From: Gymnorhina tibicen
Lineage: Eukaryota; Chordata; Aves; Passeriformes; Artamidae
Assembly (NCBI GenBank): GCA_013399875.1
Contig: VXAZ01004553.1
Coordinates: forward strand, 930,001 to 994,000
Direction: 5' to 3'
DNA: 64,000 bases
The position numbers and the translations under genes are program-made. Within the stretch, counting starts at the first letter, position 1; each line of letters opens with the position of its first letter. Positions 1-12,784 of this stretch are shown in pieces. A model generated the notes under the pieces. The model was not told the origin of the DNA. It did not search any database and saw nothing but the letters and a program-made list of their open reading frames with translations.

Positions 1-3000
1 GCATAAACCTCGTGACTTAAAATAGACAAAACAGCTAATAACTACCCCTAGTTTGTTTTCAGTGGAGCTCCACTGATTTAAAACAGCTGACAATGCCTCT
101 TGCGTCCAGAGAACTTAAACTTTTGCTTTGAAAGCAAGTGCCATTTAAAGTAAATGTCTCCTCTTGAAACGGGAACATCTGGAAGCAATTATTTTCATCT
201 TCAAGCAGATGCTCACAGTGAACAGCTCATTAAGAATGTGAACCATTTTGTTACAGAGAAATTATAGTGTATTTCAGTGGTATGATGCAACTTGAATTCA
301 GCCAGAATAAATAGGCAATTGTAAGAAAAGAAAATATGAATTTATCTTATTGGTTTGAAAGCAAAAAAAGATAATATAAGACAGGCAAAATGGTAATTTA
401 GGCTGCAGCAGATTTAGGAGAATCTTAGCTGAAAAACAGAACATATATAGAACATATTCCTAGGGAATCTTCTTTACAAAAAAAGATATTTGTTTTTAAT
501 TTTAAAATGTACTGTACATTATACTGTGTAAGTATAATTTAACTTCTTAAAGTTCTTTTTTTAAACTCAGCTTTTAACTTTAAAAATTTAAGGAGGCATG
601 CAGAAGCTATGATATATGTGTACCAGATAGAGCAAAGAACAGCCAACTATTTCCAAACACAACACACTTTTTTAAAACTCACACTGTATATTTCTAAAAT
701 ACTTAATCAACTTTTCCAATATTCCCAATGAAACTGAAGCACATGCTGTATATGTCACTTTCACATGTAGTTGTCTTGGAAATACATAATTCTTATAAAA
801 CAGTTTATAAAATGTGACATGACAAAAAGAAATAGCTTGAAAATTTTTGGACAATTTTTTAGGCTTTCAGTTGCAAGCGCAGAAAATTCCAGGATATTTA
901 GCTCTCCACAAAACAGATGCAACGATCATGCCGTACACTGATTGAGAAACCATAAGTAAGATTTTAGTCAAGTGAGGAGGGGAGAAAAAAAAACCCCAAA
1001 GATCCCATTTTGCACTTGTGCACCATACCAAATACAACATTGGAAAAGTTCCTTACTTTTCACCCTTTATTAAAAGCCTTGAGAGAGACAGACAGACAGA
1101 CCCCACTACCTACCTGGGAAGCAAGACGCAGCCAGAACCACCCCTAATGAGGACTGCACTCCTCAAGTGCTGTGTGTCAGCTGTGGCAGAAATAAGATAT
1201 TTGCTTAGCTGCAAACACAGCTGGGAGCCATGTACGTGTGTAATCACCATGAAATGGTGCAGGGCAGCAGCAGGCAGGGAATTACAGCTCTCCAGTTCAT
1301 CATTTGCCCATTATATGGTTGACCCAGGGAAAGGACAGAGCTTCCCACAGCACTGCCAGCTTGACCAGCCCTTGGATCTGCCTGAGGAGCAGATTCCTGC
1401 CCACGTTAGCTGCAAAATAGCAAAACAGTGGAATGCTCACCTGGAGAGGTAAAGCTGCACAGCTTGAGAGCACGCTCTGAAAACCCTACAGCTCAACCAG
1501 AGCAGCACAGAGCATACTTCATAATCTGAAACACTAAGCCAGCTGCTGGCAAGAAGCTCCTGCATGCTATAAACAAGTGCTGAAATTCATCTAAGATCAG
1601 ATAACTCAGGCAACTGAAAGCTGAAGGAATGGTCTTTGCCAGCCAGCAAAGTTCCTGAGAAGCAAACAGATACACACCAGATTTATACCCTGCAACCAAG
1701 ACAGGGTTCTGGCTCCCCTGAGCATGAAACAACTGCAAAACCAGAGCAGGTACACGCTGAAAGTTGTTGGATTCAAGTTCCTACTCTGATACAGCTCGTC
1801 CCTGCACTCTTTTAATCCAGTTTTTTAAAGGTTCCCCACTGTGCCTCACACAGGGCACTGTCTGGCACACCTTCCCCTGGCCCTTGCACCCAGGCAGCAG
1901 TGGGCCATAAAACTGACAGGAGAACAGAAATCCACTCCTGTTTACACCCAAAAATTTCAGTTTTCATGTGCATGTTTTTTAAGACACAAAGAATCCTAAA
2001 GCCGAGTCCTTTGCACTTTTGAAGAGAATTTACTTGACTGAAGACACAATCATGTTCACACAACACAACCATCCAAAAAGAGTCCCCAGGACTGTGTCAG
2101 AAATCATTTGGAAGGCACAAAGACACGGTCAGACCACGTCTAAGATTTGGATCAGGTCAGGTACGGGAAAGACACTGCCACCCAGACCAGCATTTTCACT
2201 GGCAAAAGAAACTGCTGTCCTTTATGCCAGAGAGCTTAAATGGAAATTACTATCTGTTAAATGAATAAAATGCAGCTCTGGAATAGCAAAGAGGTAACTA
2301 ACTGGGGTTACTCATGATAATTACCAACAAATGCATGTAAAAGAACCACGGAGGTGAAATCTGTATGTGCAGGAAGTTCACTTTCCAGATGGATGTGGCA
2401 CAGCTGTCAAGCCTGACAGCACAGATTCCATAGCACTGATGTGTTTATGTTAGGCATGGCTGGTACTCTCTGTTATGGGACAGTTTAGGCAAGTTCATAG
2501 AGCAAAAATTACTTCTGCTTTCCAGTTCTACAGCACATTGATAGGAGGTTCCCCCAAGGCTGTCTCTCCTCTCAAAAAAAAATTTTCTTTCTTAAAATTG
2601 ACTGGAAGAAAGTACTTACTAATGCCACAAACTTAGAACAAGACACACAGACACATCATTGCTCTCTAAAATTGGCTGTGACTTCACATTTTAAAGCATC
2701 TGATATACTGGAAATGGACTGTCACAACATAAATTGTTTTTCCTAAGATAACTCTAGGAAGATTTTTACTTCAAGACATACCCATTACAATGTGCTAAGG
2801 GGAAAGGCAGGTAGCTGTTCACACAGGCCAGCTTTTCCATATCCTTTGCACATTCAATAGCAAGACAGGTACCCCACTGGAAGGTAATCCCATGAGATTA
2901 AATTTGTGTCTTGCTCCCAGTCATGTTCTAGAAAATTTTCTGTTACCATTTACTATGAAGGATGACCTTACTTCTTGGCCCAAACCTGAATTATACTTCA

Positions 3001-6000
3001 GGACTGATTTAAAGTTTTGCCATTGACTTTCATGAGTTTTGAAAAACCTGCTTTGGTTTTTTTTGAAAAAAAAAAAAAATTGCAGACGCCTTCAAGGTGG
3101 AAAAATGCTTTTCTTCCTTACAGTCTGTGGTGGAAAAGGTGTCCTCACAAAAGCAAAATGTTGGGTTTGACACCGTAAGCATCACATTATCTGGAGCTGT
3201 GCACACCAGGGCATCTCTGCGTCTCTCACACTGGATCCTCTCATTCCTCAAACGCTGCTGAGCTGTATTTTCCTTGGCTGTGGTTCCATAAACAGTGAGG
3301 TCAAAGCACATCTCTCCATTGCCCTTATGCCACACCTTGACCTTTCCCGTGAGCTGTCTGACTCAGCTGTCACGAAAACAGCCCCTTCCTTCTAAACCCC
3401 AGGTTAGTTTTCTCCCAGACCTCGAGGAGAAGGTTTGCTGAGCATTACAGTCTCAAATCAGTTGCAGAAGCAACATGATCAGGAAGAGGGAGAAGGATGA
3501 AAGGAGAATGAGGCCTTCCCCTCTGTTGCTTCTACTCCATATTTAAGATGCCCACCCAAAATGCTGAACAGCCGCTTTATGTTATTTGTATAAATTTTAT
3601 TTCAGCTGCTGCTTCAGAAGTGGTTCCATGATCACTTTGTAGCAGGGTTCAAAACAACTGTGCATAAATCATAAGCCAGAAGGATTTTTTGCCAGTAACC
3701 CCACCCTGCCAAAGAGGACAAGTCTCTGCTAGCAAAGATTCAGCAAAAACTACTTTGCAGGGTAGCATTAGATACCCTTTCTGCTGTGGAACTACCAGAT
3801 AACATCATTAAGTTATCTTAAAGTTTACCATTTTTTTTATTGAAGCATTTTTTTGCACAGAATTAATTATGAGTCACTCTTTTTATAGTTCTTGAAATTA
3901 AAAAGACAGGGCTTTATCTTTATTGTTCCATTTTCCACTTAGAGGAAGCAGTTAACTTAAATTCACAGAGGCAAAAATCAGTGGAGTTCAATATCTTGTA
4001 AATAAGCAAGCAGAACCATGAAATAAACCTGAATTTACACTACATCCCCCCACCCCAAGAGGATAACAGAAGTCATTTTGAAAAGCAGGACACCAGCAGC
4101 TGCTGGCTGAGAAGATCTGAACCCAAGTCTCCCCCAAACCTGCCTGATCCATCTACTGAAGCCCCTGAGGCCACACACTCACTCTACTTTTGCCAAATTA
4201 TCTGCAGAAAGGTCCCCTGGCCACATAACCTACATGAAAGTCATAATCACCACCTGATCAGGTCATTCTCTTCTCCCCAAATCTCAGCTTGTCCCCCATA
4301 GAGGATAATCTTTTCAACAAGACAAATTGAGTAGAGAACCTTCAAAATTAATTATATTAAATAGGATCCTCTGCTGAGACAGACAATAAATGTCCAACTG
4401 CTCTGAGTGCTGAGAGATCTAACTTGGGTTTCCCATATCCCACTGTCTGCTGGGAGAAACGACGACTACAGCTGCTCAAAGTTATCTCAAAATTTAGATT
4501 TAAGGTTTATATTAGACATATCTGGAGATGCTCTGACCTCTTTAGCTTTGGTACAGCCTTTTGTAGCTTATCACTTTAGGATCAGCTTTATAAGCAGTTC
4601 GTGCACGTACCTAATGCCAGACAAGTAGATGCAACCATTTGCACTGCAATAGCAATGTTCATGCAACATTATATTCTATTTTCAGATGCCTCAGTGTTCT
4701 GGAAAATAAGGTTTTAAGTTCACAGTTTCCCCAGAAGACTATCTGGGAAAAAAATTTTAAGAGAAAGAATAAACAGTTTTAGCAGAAGTCACAGAACAAC
4801 TATCCAGCTTTAGACTGGAGCAGGAAGCTCCTGCACTCTGTTGTGAACGCCTTCCTGGAGTGTCAAAACAGATTCTCATAACTTGAATAATCACTGTTCT
4901 TTGAATTTCACTTCAGATCTCACTGGAAAACTACGTGCACTCACTGTTTGCATTTTTAAAGACGTCCCCTCAGAATAAAACCTTTCCCAGCTGGAAGCAT
5001 TTTGGGCTGTGTGAGATGGAAGGTTTTTTCCAAGAACCTTTGAGAATTATAATTTAAAATGTTTAGGATACAATTTTGTCTTACAGAACCTGCTGCTGTT
5101 TACACACATATGTACAAGGATCCTTGTCATAATTTAAAGCCACAATCAGTCCATAGAAAGGCTTGTATATCTCACAGGGACTAAAATAGCAAATTTACAA
5201 CACAAAATTTTGTGTGGGGAGAAGAACTAAGCTCATCGAGAACAGTATCTACATTGCAAATTCCTGGCATAGATTTTTGAGGCTTATTTACACTATTTTT
5301 TGTATCTGTGTACTGCATGAACAGTGGATTATCTGCATCTCTAAGAACAGAAAGTTGCACAGGGAAAGACCTTTGGCATCAACAGACCTGCAAGTTCTGC
5401 AGTAACATGAAATGTAAGGTATTTAATTTATCATTTGCTCTGCTCCCTCCACATGGAACATCAAAGAACAAAAATTAAATCACATATCCTGAAACTGTTG
5501 ATTGAAATAAAGAACAAATGTCTTTATATACTGATTTTCTCATATAAAAATAAGGGGAAAACTCCAAAGTTAAGGGAAAACGGTTATAGAACAGAACTTG
5601 ATACAGTAATTCATTTCAACTTGCACCTTGTTCAACTTCAAAGCCACAGGAAAACAGAAGGCATTTAAATAAAACTTCTTAATTCTATAACTCCTACATA
5701 TATTAGATACATTTAACCTGTCTAACCAGTTACTCAGCCATGTCCAAATAAGCACAGTTCAAATAAGGCACAACAGTTTCATTTTACACGCTGCCACGTA
5801 CAGCATTATGCAACCAGCCCGTAAAACTTTCCTGCAACAGGAAAACAAAGAAACATTTATTGGGGGGAAAAAAATAAAAGTGCAAAGCAGGAGGAGAACA
5901 ATAAAAGAGGCACTTCTTTTCCTCCCTGTTTTAGCGTGTTGCCAAAGGCAGTCACACATGCAGACAGGCTGACCATGTGTGTTCTCCCCTCCGCTGGAGA

Positions 6001-6036
6001 AGGTTGTGCAGGCAGCTCTGCAATCCAGATTTTTAC
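1..6036 (-). other. PPFIBP2 intron 4 (partial)
   Basis: The intron begins at 6036 with GTAAAA and runs off the left end. The DNA is AT-rich with scattered short A/T runs, including a T8/A13 pair at 3057-3079. I searched the minus strand for the next liprin-beta exon and did not see it. The open frames here, such as 1018-1452 on plus (144 codons), have no recognisable family and no supporting splice signals. No CR1 or LTR was recognised. Confidence 0.75.
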
Positions 6037-6150
6037 CTGTTGGAGCATTTCTTCTGTAGCGTTCAGCTTCAACTGATGCCCCTCAAGACAGATTTCTAAG
6101 TCCCGGATTTTCTCTCCTTGAGCTTCCACCTGGTCTGTGAGAACACTCAC
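6037..6150 (-). CDS. PPFIBP2: PPFIBP2 coding exon 4 (coiled-coil start)
   Basis: This 114-nt, 38-codon exon is phase 0 at both ends. It is bounded on the minus strand by an acceptor ending TTACAG and a donor CAG|GTAAAA. The product begins VSVLTDQVEAQGEKIRDLE and ends NATEEMLQQ. It has heptad-compatible leucines and charged residues, as expected for the first part of the liprin-beta coiled coil that mediates self- and liprin-alpha association. The sequence is very close to mammalian liprin-beta-2. The residues ICLEGHQLKLN separate it from beta-1. Open reading continues past the donor into the intron, but similarity stops exactly at CAG|GT. The next exon of the family (beginning about ELLSRTSLETQ) was not found between 1 and 6036 and probably lies outside the window. 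Confidence 0.96.
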
Positions 6151-6677
6151 CTGTAATTTGAGAGGAGAAGCACGATGCTACTGAACTGACTGTAAATAAG
6201 TTTCAGTTACCTTATACACCTAACATCCAAATGCACGTTTTAACAAGAACTTCCCTTTTAAAGCCCTCAAAGCATTAATATTCTTGTGCACTGCAGCAAC
6301 CTGCTCTACACCGAGACAGACAGTTTTGCAGTCTTACCTCTATTTTGCTCCAACCCCGCCCTCTCATCTCCCCTCCCCTGCAACTGTTTTGTTTTGATAT
6401 AAAAAAGAAAAGGCATTTCAAGAAGAGATGGAATGCTACCTATAGGTAGCCTGGGTTTCTTCATGCAGAAGTCTGGAAAATTGGAAAGGAGTGAACAAGA
6501 ACAGAGGATACTGGAAATATTTTATGTGGTTTTGGAGCAGGCTTTGCCATTTCAGGTCCTGTTGGCATTTCGCTCCCTAAAACAGATAAGTAGGAAAACT
6601 GTTCATTCCAAACCCAACCAATTACTTTACTTCTTACAAGAACAAAAACCCTGCTTACCTGTCAATAAAGAGTTCTG

Positions 6678-6728
6678 AATGCAATGAGATTATAAAGAAT
6701 GTAATGCAATTATAAAGAATGCAATGAG
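6678..6728. repeat. AT-rich short duplication
   Basis: The segment ATTATAAAGAATG is repeated twice together with flanking GAATGCAATGAG copies, giving a compact interleaved duplication in intron 3. Confidence 0.85.
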
Positions 6729-8348
6729 TAAAAGGAGTAAAGGGCAAGTTTTAGCACTGACAAAGTTCTATTCCAACAAAAATTCCCAGGCTTTGGCAAG
6801 CCAAAACATGAAAGCAAAAGCAGGGAGATAGAGACAATGAATCCCAGGAAAAGAAACAATCCTGGTAAAGAATTATGGGAATGGTGGTACAGAGCAGTGA
6901 GTGTGCAATAAAAAAAGCCCAGCAGCTGAATCCAAATCTTGCAAAGCAGAAAAAATTGCACCCAGGATAACATTAGAAAGACATGGAAAAAATCCCAGTG
7001 ATATTTCTTATGTTAAGAAGCACATACACTCTGTATATTCATTTTGACTATTTATTTATATAAAAGCATTGATTATCCTAAAAAAGTATTATCTCAAACA
7101 AAGGAGAATAAGGTGTTTAAACTCCTTTTTGAAGGCAATGCATTAACAAAAACTTACATATACTCTCACATCCAACCCTGCAACACCTTCATTAATTAAA
7201 AAAAAATGTACAGTATGTGAAAGTGAAGCTTTTAAGATATATCCACTCTGCAGCATGTCTAAAACCCAATGAAGAATTGAGTTCAAGGAAGCTGAAAAAG
7301 GGAGAGACTCAGCAATCTGTGTTTGTTTACCTGCAAACATAATGACAAACATGCCTGGGAAAGAATCACATAAAAAAGAAAGAAAAAGGAAAATAAAAGA
7401 CTATTTAATTTTTTTTCCATTAAAGTAGTTGGCTGTAGCTTAGAGTACAGCTGAACTCAGGATGAAAGGCGATAGGAAGGAGTGGGTGGAGGCAGATGGC
7501 AGAGGGACACATCCAAGCTGGGGCAGGAGGAGAGCTCCCTGCGAGGAAATCTGTTGCTTGTCTACTTTGTTTTGTTCCCATTAAATGAGGGATGATACAC
7601 AAAAACCCCATGTGAGGTCAGGAGGCAAGAAGAAACAAACTGAATCCTCTCCTTCAGCATGTTGCAGGTTCCAAAGAAAGAAAAACAGCTTTATTTAGAG
7701 CATCAGGTTAGGTTTAAATACCATTGCAACCTGGAAGGAAAACTCTCTATGTTAAATGTGACCTGCAAAGGAATTTAGTAAAAGCTTAGCAGCTTTAGAA
7801 GCATGTGTTGGGCGTTCCAGCAGCTGGGCTGAGAGGCACATTAGCCACTTGGAGCTCATATTTTCTCCTCTGTCCAGGATCACATCTGCCAGACTCTTCA
7901 AGGAATCTGTAGGCTGCACCCAGAACATAATCCCAGTTTGTGCTACTCTGGCAATTCCATTTTGCTTCAGGAGTGCAACACCGGCAAGACCCAGCCTGTA
8001 GGTAATATATTTTCTGTAAAAGTGAGCTGTATGGAACACTAAGCTAAAAATCGAGTGTTAGAAAGGTTTAAAAGCCTGAGGCAAGACTGGAGTGCTCCCA
8101 GGCTCATATTCCCTCCAGATTACAGCTATGGGCTGGTCACTGGCACAGCTCAGCACGAGTCATGGAATAGAGGTGCTCTGTTACCATTCCCTTCTCATCC
8201 TTCCTGCCAAAGCAGCCAGGTTTGTACCAGCAGAGCCCTCAGGCCGTGTGACCTCAGCGTGGGGCTTGCCTGTGCTCCTCATATTCGACTGCCTGGACAG
8301 AAGGACTGGTGTAAACCAGGTTCTAAACCCAGCTCCACCTTGGCACCT

Positions 8349-8366
8349 TTGTTGTTGTTGTTGTTG
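8349..8366. repeat. (TTG)n microsatellite
   Basis: Six TTG triplets lie in tandem in intron 3. On the minus strand this is (CAA)n. Confidence 0.95.
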
Positions 8367-9989
8367 ATGTTCATCTTCCAGACTGAGGTTTTTGTCTATC
8401 TTATTTGCCTGGGGTTTTTGCAGTTCTACAGCAATGCTGTGCAGTGGGAAAGGAAAATGCATAAATATTGACTAAGCCTTTGGGTTGGATGGGGGGTGGA
8501 AGTGATGGGAGTAAAATGAAGGAGAGAGACATTTTCTAGTTCTGATTTTACTCTATTCCTTCTAAGAAAAGCTCTAGGCAGGTCTCCAAAACATGTCATA
8601 AAACCCCTTTTTTTGTGCATTTGGCTGGCTGCATTCCTGGGTACCTGTTTGTGTGGATGAAGAAATTGTTACTAAAAATCTGCGGGACAAAGAGAGGAAA
8701 ATCACCCTGAGCAGCAGCCTGGGACAGCCTGCAGGGCTTGGCACTGGTGCTGCTGGATCCACAAAAGCTGAGGCGCAGACATGGATCACAGGAGTGCACA
8801 GATATGTGAGGAACAAAGGAGGCCCTCACAGGCAAAGCCACAGGTGCACCAGTTCCACTCTTGGCTCCGGAGGGAACAGCTGGAATTCGCCTCCTGATTG
8901 TCTCTCCACTCGTGAGTTGCTCGTGTGTGCAAGACGAATAAGAGACATTTGAATAAATATTGTAAAGGGAATTTGTAGCTCACGCTTAAATTCCAACCAG
9001 AATTCTGTTTTTCTGTCAGGTGGGTTTTTTTTTTTTCTAAATTTGGTAATAGCAATTTTAGTTTATGAACAGTAATGAAAAGAAGAAATCCAACCAAGCC
9101 AAAGCTTGTGTCTCAAAACATTTACTGTTTATTTGACAACAGCAGTGAGGCTGCTGCTCAGTAAATGAACACAAGAGTGAGCAGAACATACAGGATAAGA
9201 CGTGTTTACAGGAACTTGTGACTGAAAGCAGGGAGAACACCTACCCAACACACTTCAGTTTTGTTTGACGTAAATATACATGCTTATAGTACGCACTTGA
9301 AGGGAAAGGATATGCAAACACCATTTAAATAATCTCCAGCTCTGGTTTTTAAAAAGTGTGGAATGTACAGTTTAGTACTAGCAAAAACACACAGAAAAAA
9401 GTATCTTTTGTAAATTGTGCAACATATGTTTTCTCCAGGAGGAAAACTTACATGGGACAGAGGATCTGCTTGAAAAAACTTGGTAAACTGAGAAACAGGG
9501 GACCTGGAAGAGCTTAAGCATGCATTTTGCTGTCAAATTTTCTCTATCCCTGTTTCCCTCCCCCTTAAGCTTTTTGACGATGTAAACAATTTTGGTACAG
9601 CACATAAACAGGAAAAATATCAGTTCTATCTACCTGCCAGTCTTCTGGTTCATTAAAAATGGTGGCACAAAGAACCTAGAAAATTGGCACAACCCTAGAG
9701 AGCAAACCTGGAGAGCCACCATCACTGCAGAGTCCTAGGACAGAATTATTTTTAACCCCTTTGTCATCCCCCCCTCTTTTCCTGCTGTTACACCCCTCTC
9801 CTCTACCAGGTTATCCCACCACAAAATCATTTAGAGGGATTATACAGATTATAAATTAATTCCTGGTTAAATATCAGTTACATTTGGTGACCTGCTAACA
9901 TTTCTTTAACAGAAAATACTCTGCCACTTCAGCTTTTATGCTCTGAATATCAACTATACAGACAATTTTCTCCTCTCTTTTAGACATAC

Positions 9990-10079
9990 CTGCAGGATGA
10001 GCGACTCTTTATCACCTTCTAATCGTGCCAACCTTTCTTGGTAAGTTTCATTATTAGATGAATGATGGTTCACCTGTGA
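9990..10079 (-). CDS. PPFIBP2: PPFIBP2 coding exon 3
   Basis: Read on the minus strand, this 90-nt, 30-codon, phase-0 exon encodes SQVNHHSSNNETYQERLAR followed by LEGDKESLILQ, and ends CTGCAG|GTATGT, a consensus donor. The run from NETYQERL to LILQ is nearly invariant in liprin-betas and leads straight into VSVLTDQ of the next exon. The acceptor is chosen at 10081-10080 because it directly follows a pyrimidine-rich tract (TTATTTTCCTCCCAG) and restores the S-Q pair that I recall before VNHH in the mammalian protein. A second AG six bases downstream (10075-10074) would give an 84-nt exon lacking SQ while keeping the frame. It is too short for a simple ORF scan and was found by splice signals plus family similarity. 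Confidence 0.93.
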
Positions 10080-12121
10080 CTGGGAGGAAAATAAAGTGCT
10101 GTGAGAATTCTTACACTTAGAGTTTCAAGCAATAGTTAAGAAAAATGATATATATTAAGCCGTTTTTACAATACAAAAAATATGAAAAAATGTGTGTGTG
10201 GACCAGAATTCTTTATTTCATATGCATTAAGCCTTTGGAATGTCCCTTTTTTCAGCTGTATTTTGAATACTCTCATTTCCAGCAATCAATAATGGTAGAG
10301 CAATAGACTGAAATTTTCTAGAAAATTACAATTTCGATGAAAAACACCATTTTACCAAAACAAAACCCACTTAGTTTGAAGTATCTAGTCTCCACAGTCT
10401 TTTGCCAAAGTCAATGAATCTTGTGTTTACTTTCAAGTGCTAAAAATTGCTATAGGTGTATTATTCCTAGAAATCACTGAGAGAAAATTAGAAGTTTTTT
10501 GTTAGCAATAAAAATTTATTTAAATTATCAAATTCTTATCAGGAACTGCTCTAGCCACCCAATCACTCACGGATTCCTAAATGGCTCTAGGGAGCAAAAC
10601 CTTCTAAAACATGGCCTGTCCTTAATTATTATGTCCCATTCCCTATGAATTTTAATACTTCACATAGAAACACCACCATTTAAAAAAAAAAAAAATCGGC
10701 TTTCCAGCTGACACAGGAGCCCAAGGAGCTCCCTTCAGCTGCAGCCGACTGCTCGTTTGTAGGCACTTGCACAACAGCACCAATATAATTACAAAACTCC
10801 TCCACAACTGCCCTTTCTCTTTCAGCTGAACCTTTGTGAATAGAATTAATTTTTTTTTTTTTTTAAATTAAACATATTTATGGCTTCTTGATCTATGCTG
10901 AGGCCTACAGGCCCAAACATAAAACAGATGGTGAAAATAAACATGGTGTTATAATTAACTCAAATCAAGAAATCAAACTTTTATCCAAAAGACACTTTTG
11001 AAGCCATAAAGTGCTGAGCTAGATATAAGTGTGGCACCTTTAGAAGCTGAGAGAAACCAAACACCCTTGTCTCTGATTATTTTGAAAAAAATTGAGAGAA
11101 TCACAACAGCACCAACAAACAGGGCTGAAAGATGTCTGAAGAGATCATGTGGTTCACTATTTTCCATCCTAGGGTCAATGATTATTTGTAATATTCTTGT
11201 TTTGTCTTCTTCTGAAGACCTCCAGAAATGGAATTCACAGCTTCTCCGTCTACTTCTTACCTACCCATCATTAAAGTGTTTTTCTTAAAGCCTAATCTGA
11301 ATCATCTCTTCAACTTCATGGTTCCTATCATACCACCATAAATTTAAAAAGTGGGTCCTTCCGTTCACTTCAGAGATTTTTTACATATTTAAATATTATC
11401 TCTACATCTCTAATTAGCAGGTCCCTCTTCACGTTGTGAAACAAAATATGAGTTTTTCTGTCTTTTCCTCACAGGTCAATTTTTTAAGATTTGTTTTGTT
11501 ACTTTCTTTTGGTTCGTCTTCACCAACTATTTCCCAACTTCTTTTACAATTAAAGAGCCTAAGAGGAGACACAGGACTCCAACTGAAACTGGCTTGAGTG
11601 GTAAAACCTTTTCACAGACTCTTGGGCCATGTTTCTTTCCATATTAACCATATAGTAAAATTCATATATTTTCAGCCTAGGACCCATAACTTCCAGATCC
11701 TTTTAAAATGCTTTCATTTAGCTGCCATCCTGTTCTTCATTCTGCTTTTACCCTTTGTTTCTGCTTAAACGTATAACTTTGAGCAAGTCTGCACGGACTT
11801 GCATTCTATTATTTATACTCTTTTCCCGTGTGCCTGGCTCCTATGTTTTAATCGTGCCTTTTAGCATAGCTGCAAGGCCCTTAACTAGAATCACCTATAA
11901 ATTCAATAATCTTGGTCTTTTGTCCCTGTCTAAGGGGCCAACAGGAACACTGAAAACAGAATGTGCAGGAGCTCGCTCCACACCTCACTTACCAGCATTC
12001 ATCATCAAAAGAAGAACAAAGAACATGTTAACTCTACTCAAAATATACATTGGTCACGAGTTTTTGACCAGCCCATAATAAGTACAACTGAGGTTCGAGA
12101 CCTCACAGAAACGGCTCTAAA

Positions 12122-12490
12122 TGTGCAGGTGTGAGGTCAGCCAGAAAGGCCTCAGATAAGCACAGGAAAGTACAGTAGACAGAAGAATGACCTGCTAAAT
12201 AAAAATGTCTGATTGACGTACAGCAGTTGTTTAAGACTCGGTAATTCTTTGTGGCATGTATAAAGACAAGATAAAACAATGTAACACGAACCAAGGCCAT
12301 CTGTGGATGGCTGGGGTGCATTCTGCAGTTGTGAGGGCCAGGACGGAGAGGAAACCGAGCAAGCTGTCACATGCACCAGCAGCAACCCAATACAGGACTT
12401 ACAGCACTAAAGACGTGAGACCACAGATGATTGCAGTTGGTGTAAGAGCTCACAAACAATAAATGAACACTGGTCATGTGCTTACACAGG
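12122..12490. mobile_element. Possible solo LTR of an endogenous retrovirus
   Basis: A 369-bp block richer in GC and CpG than its surroundings starts TGTGCAGG and ends TTACACAGG. It is flanked by an identical hexamer TCTAAA (12116-12121 and 12491-12496), consistent with a target-site duplication. On the plus strand it contains a TATA-like TGTATAAAG near 12257 and an AATAAA near 12459, as in U3 and R/U5. The 3' end is not the canonical CA exactly, since two G residues lie between CACA and the duplication, and I do not recognise the family. It could be another kind of insertion or chance. No viral coding sequence is present. Confidence 0.35.
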
Positions 12491-12784
12491 TCTAAAAGGC
12501 TGAATCTACAACATTTCCAATGAAGCTGTTATGTCAGAAGATTCAGCATTAAAGAGCAGAAATTATTACCCGGGCTCATCAAATGATAAGCCAAATATGT
12601 TAACTATGTCTCTTACAATGAAAAAATGAGAGAGATTGCATAAAACACGTGAAAAAGTTTACGATAACACATGGTAACAAAGCAGAAGGAAAGATATGCT
12701 AAAGAAAGGTAGCCAAAAATATGCTGATGGCAGTTACCACTGCAGATAAAAAATCAACTGCATGCCATAAATACTTTGCTTGCA

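Larger units (their letters stand above)
6151..9989 (-). other. PPFIBP2 intron 3
   Basis: This is the 3.8-kb intron between coding exons 3 and 4. It contains a small AT-rich duplication near 6678-6728, a (TTG)n microsatellite at 8349-8366 and short homopolymers. The somewhat richer stretch at about 8050-8950 holds several overlapping open frames on both strands, none recognisable. I see no RNA gene or mobile element. Confidence 0.8.

Noticed and set aside
1..6036. Search for the next PPFIBP2 coding exon
   Set aside because: No minus-strand segment matching the expected ELLSRTSLETQ-type sequence with GT-AG boundaries was seen, so the exon is taken to lie beyond the left edge.
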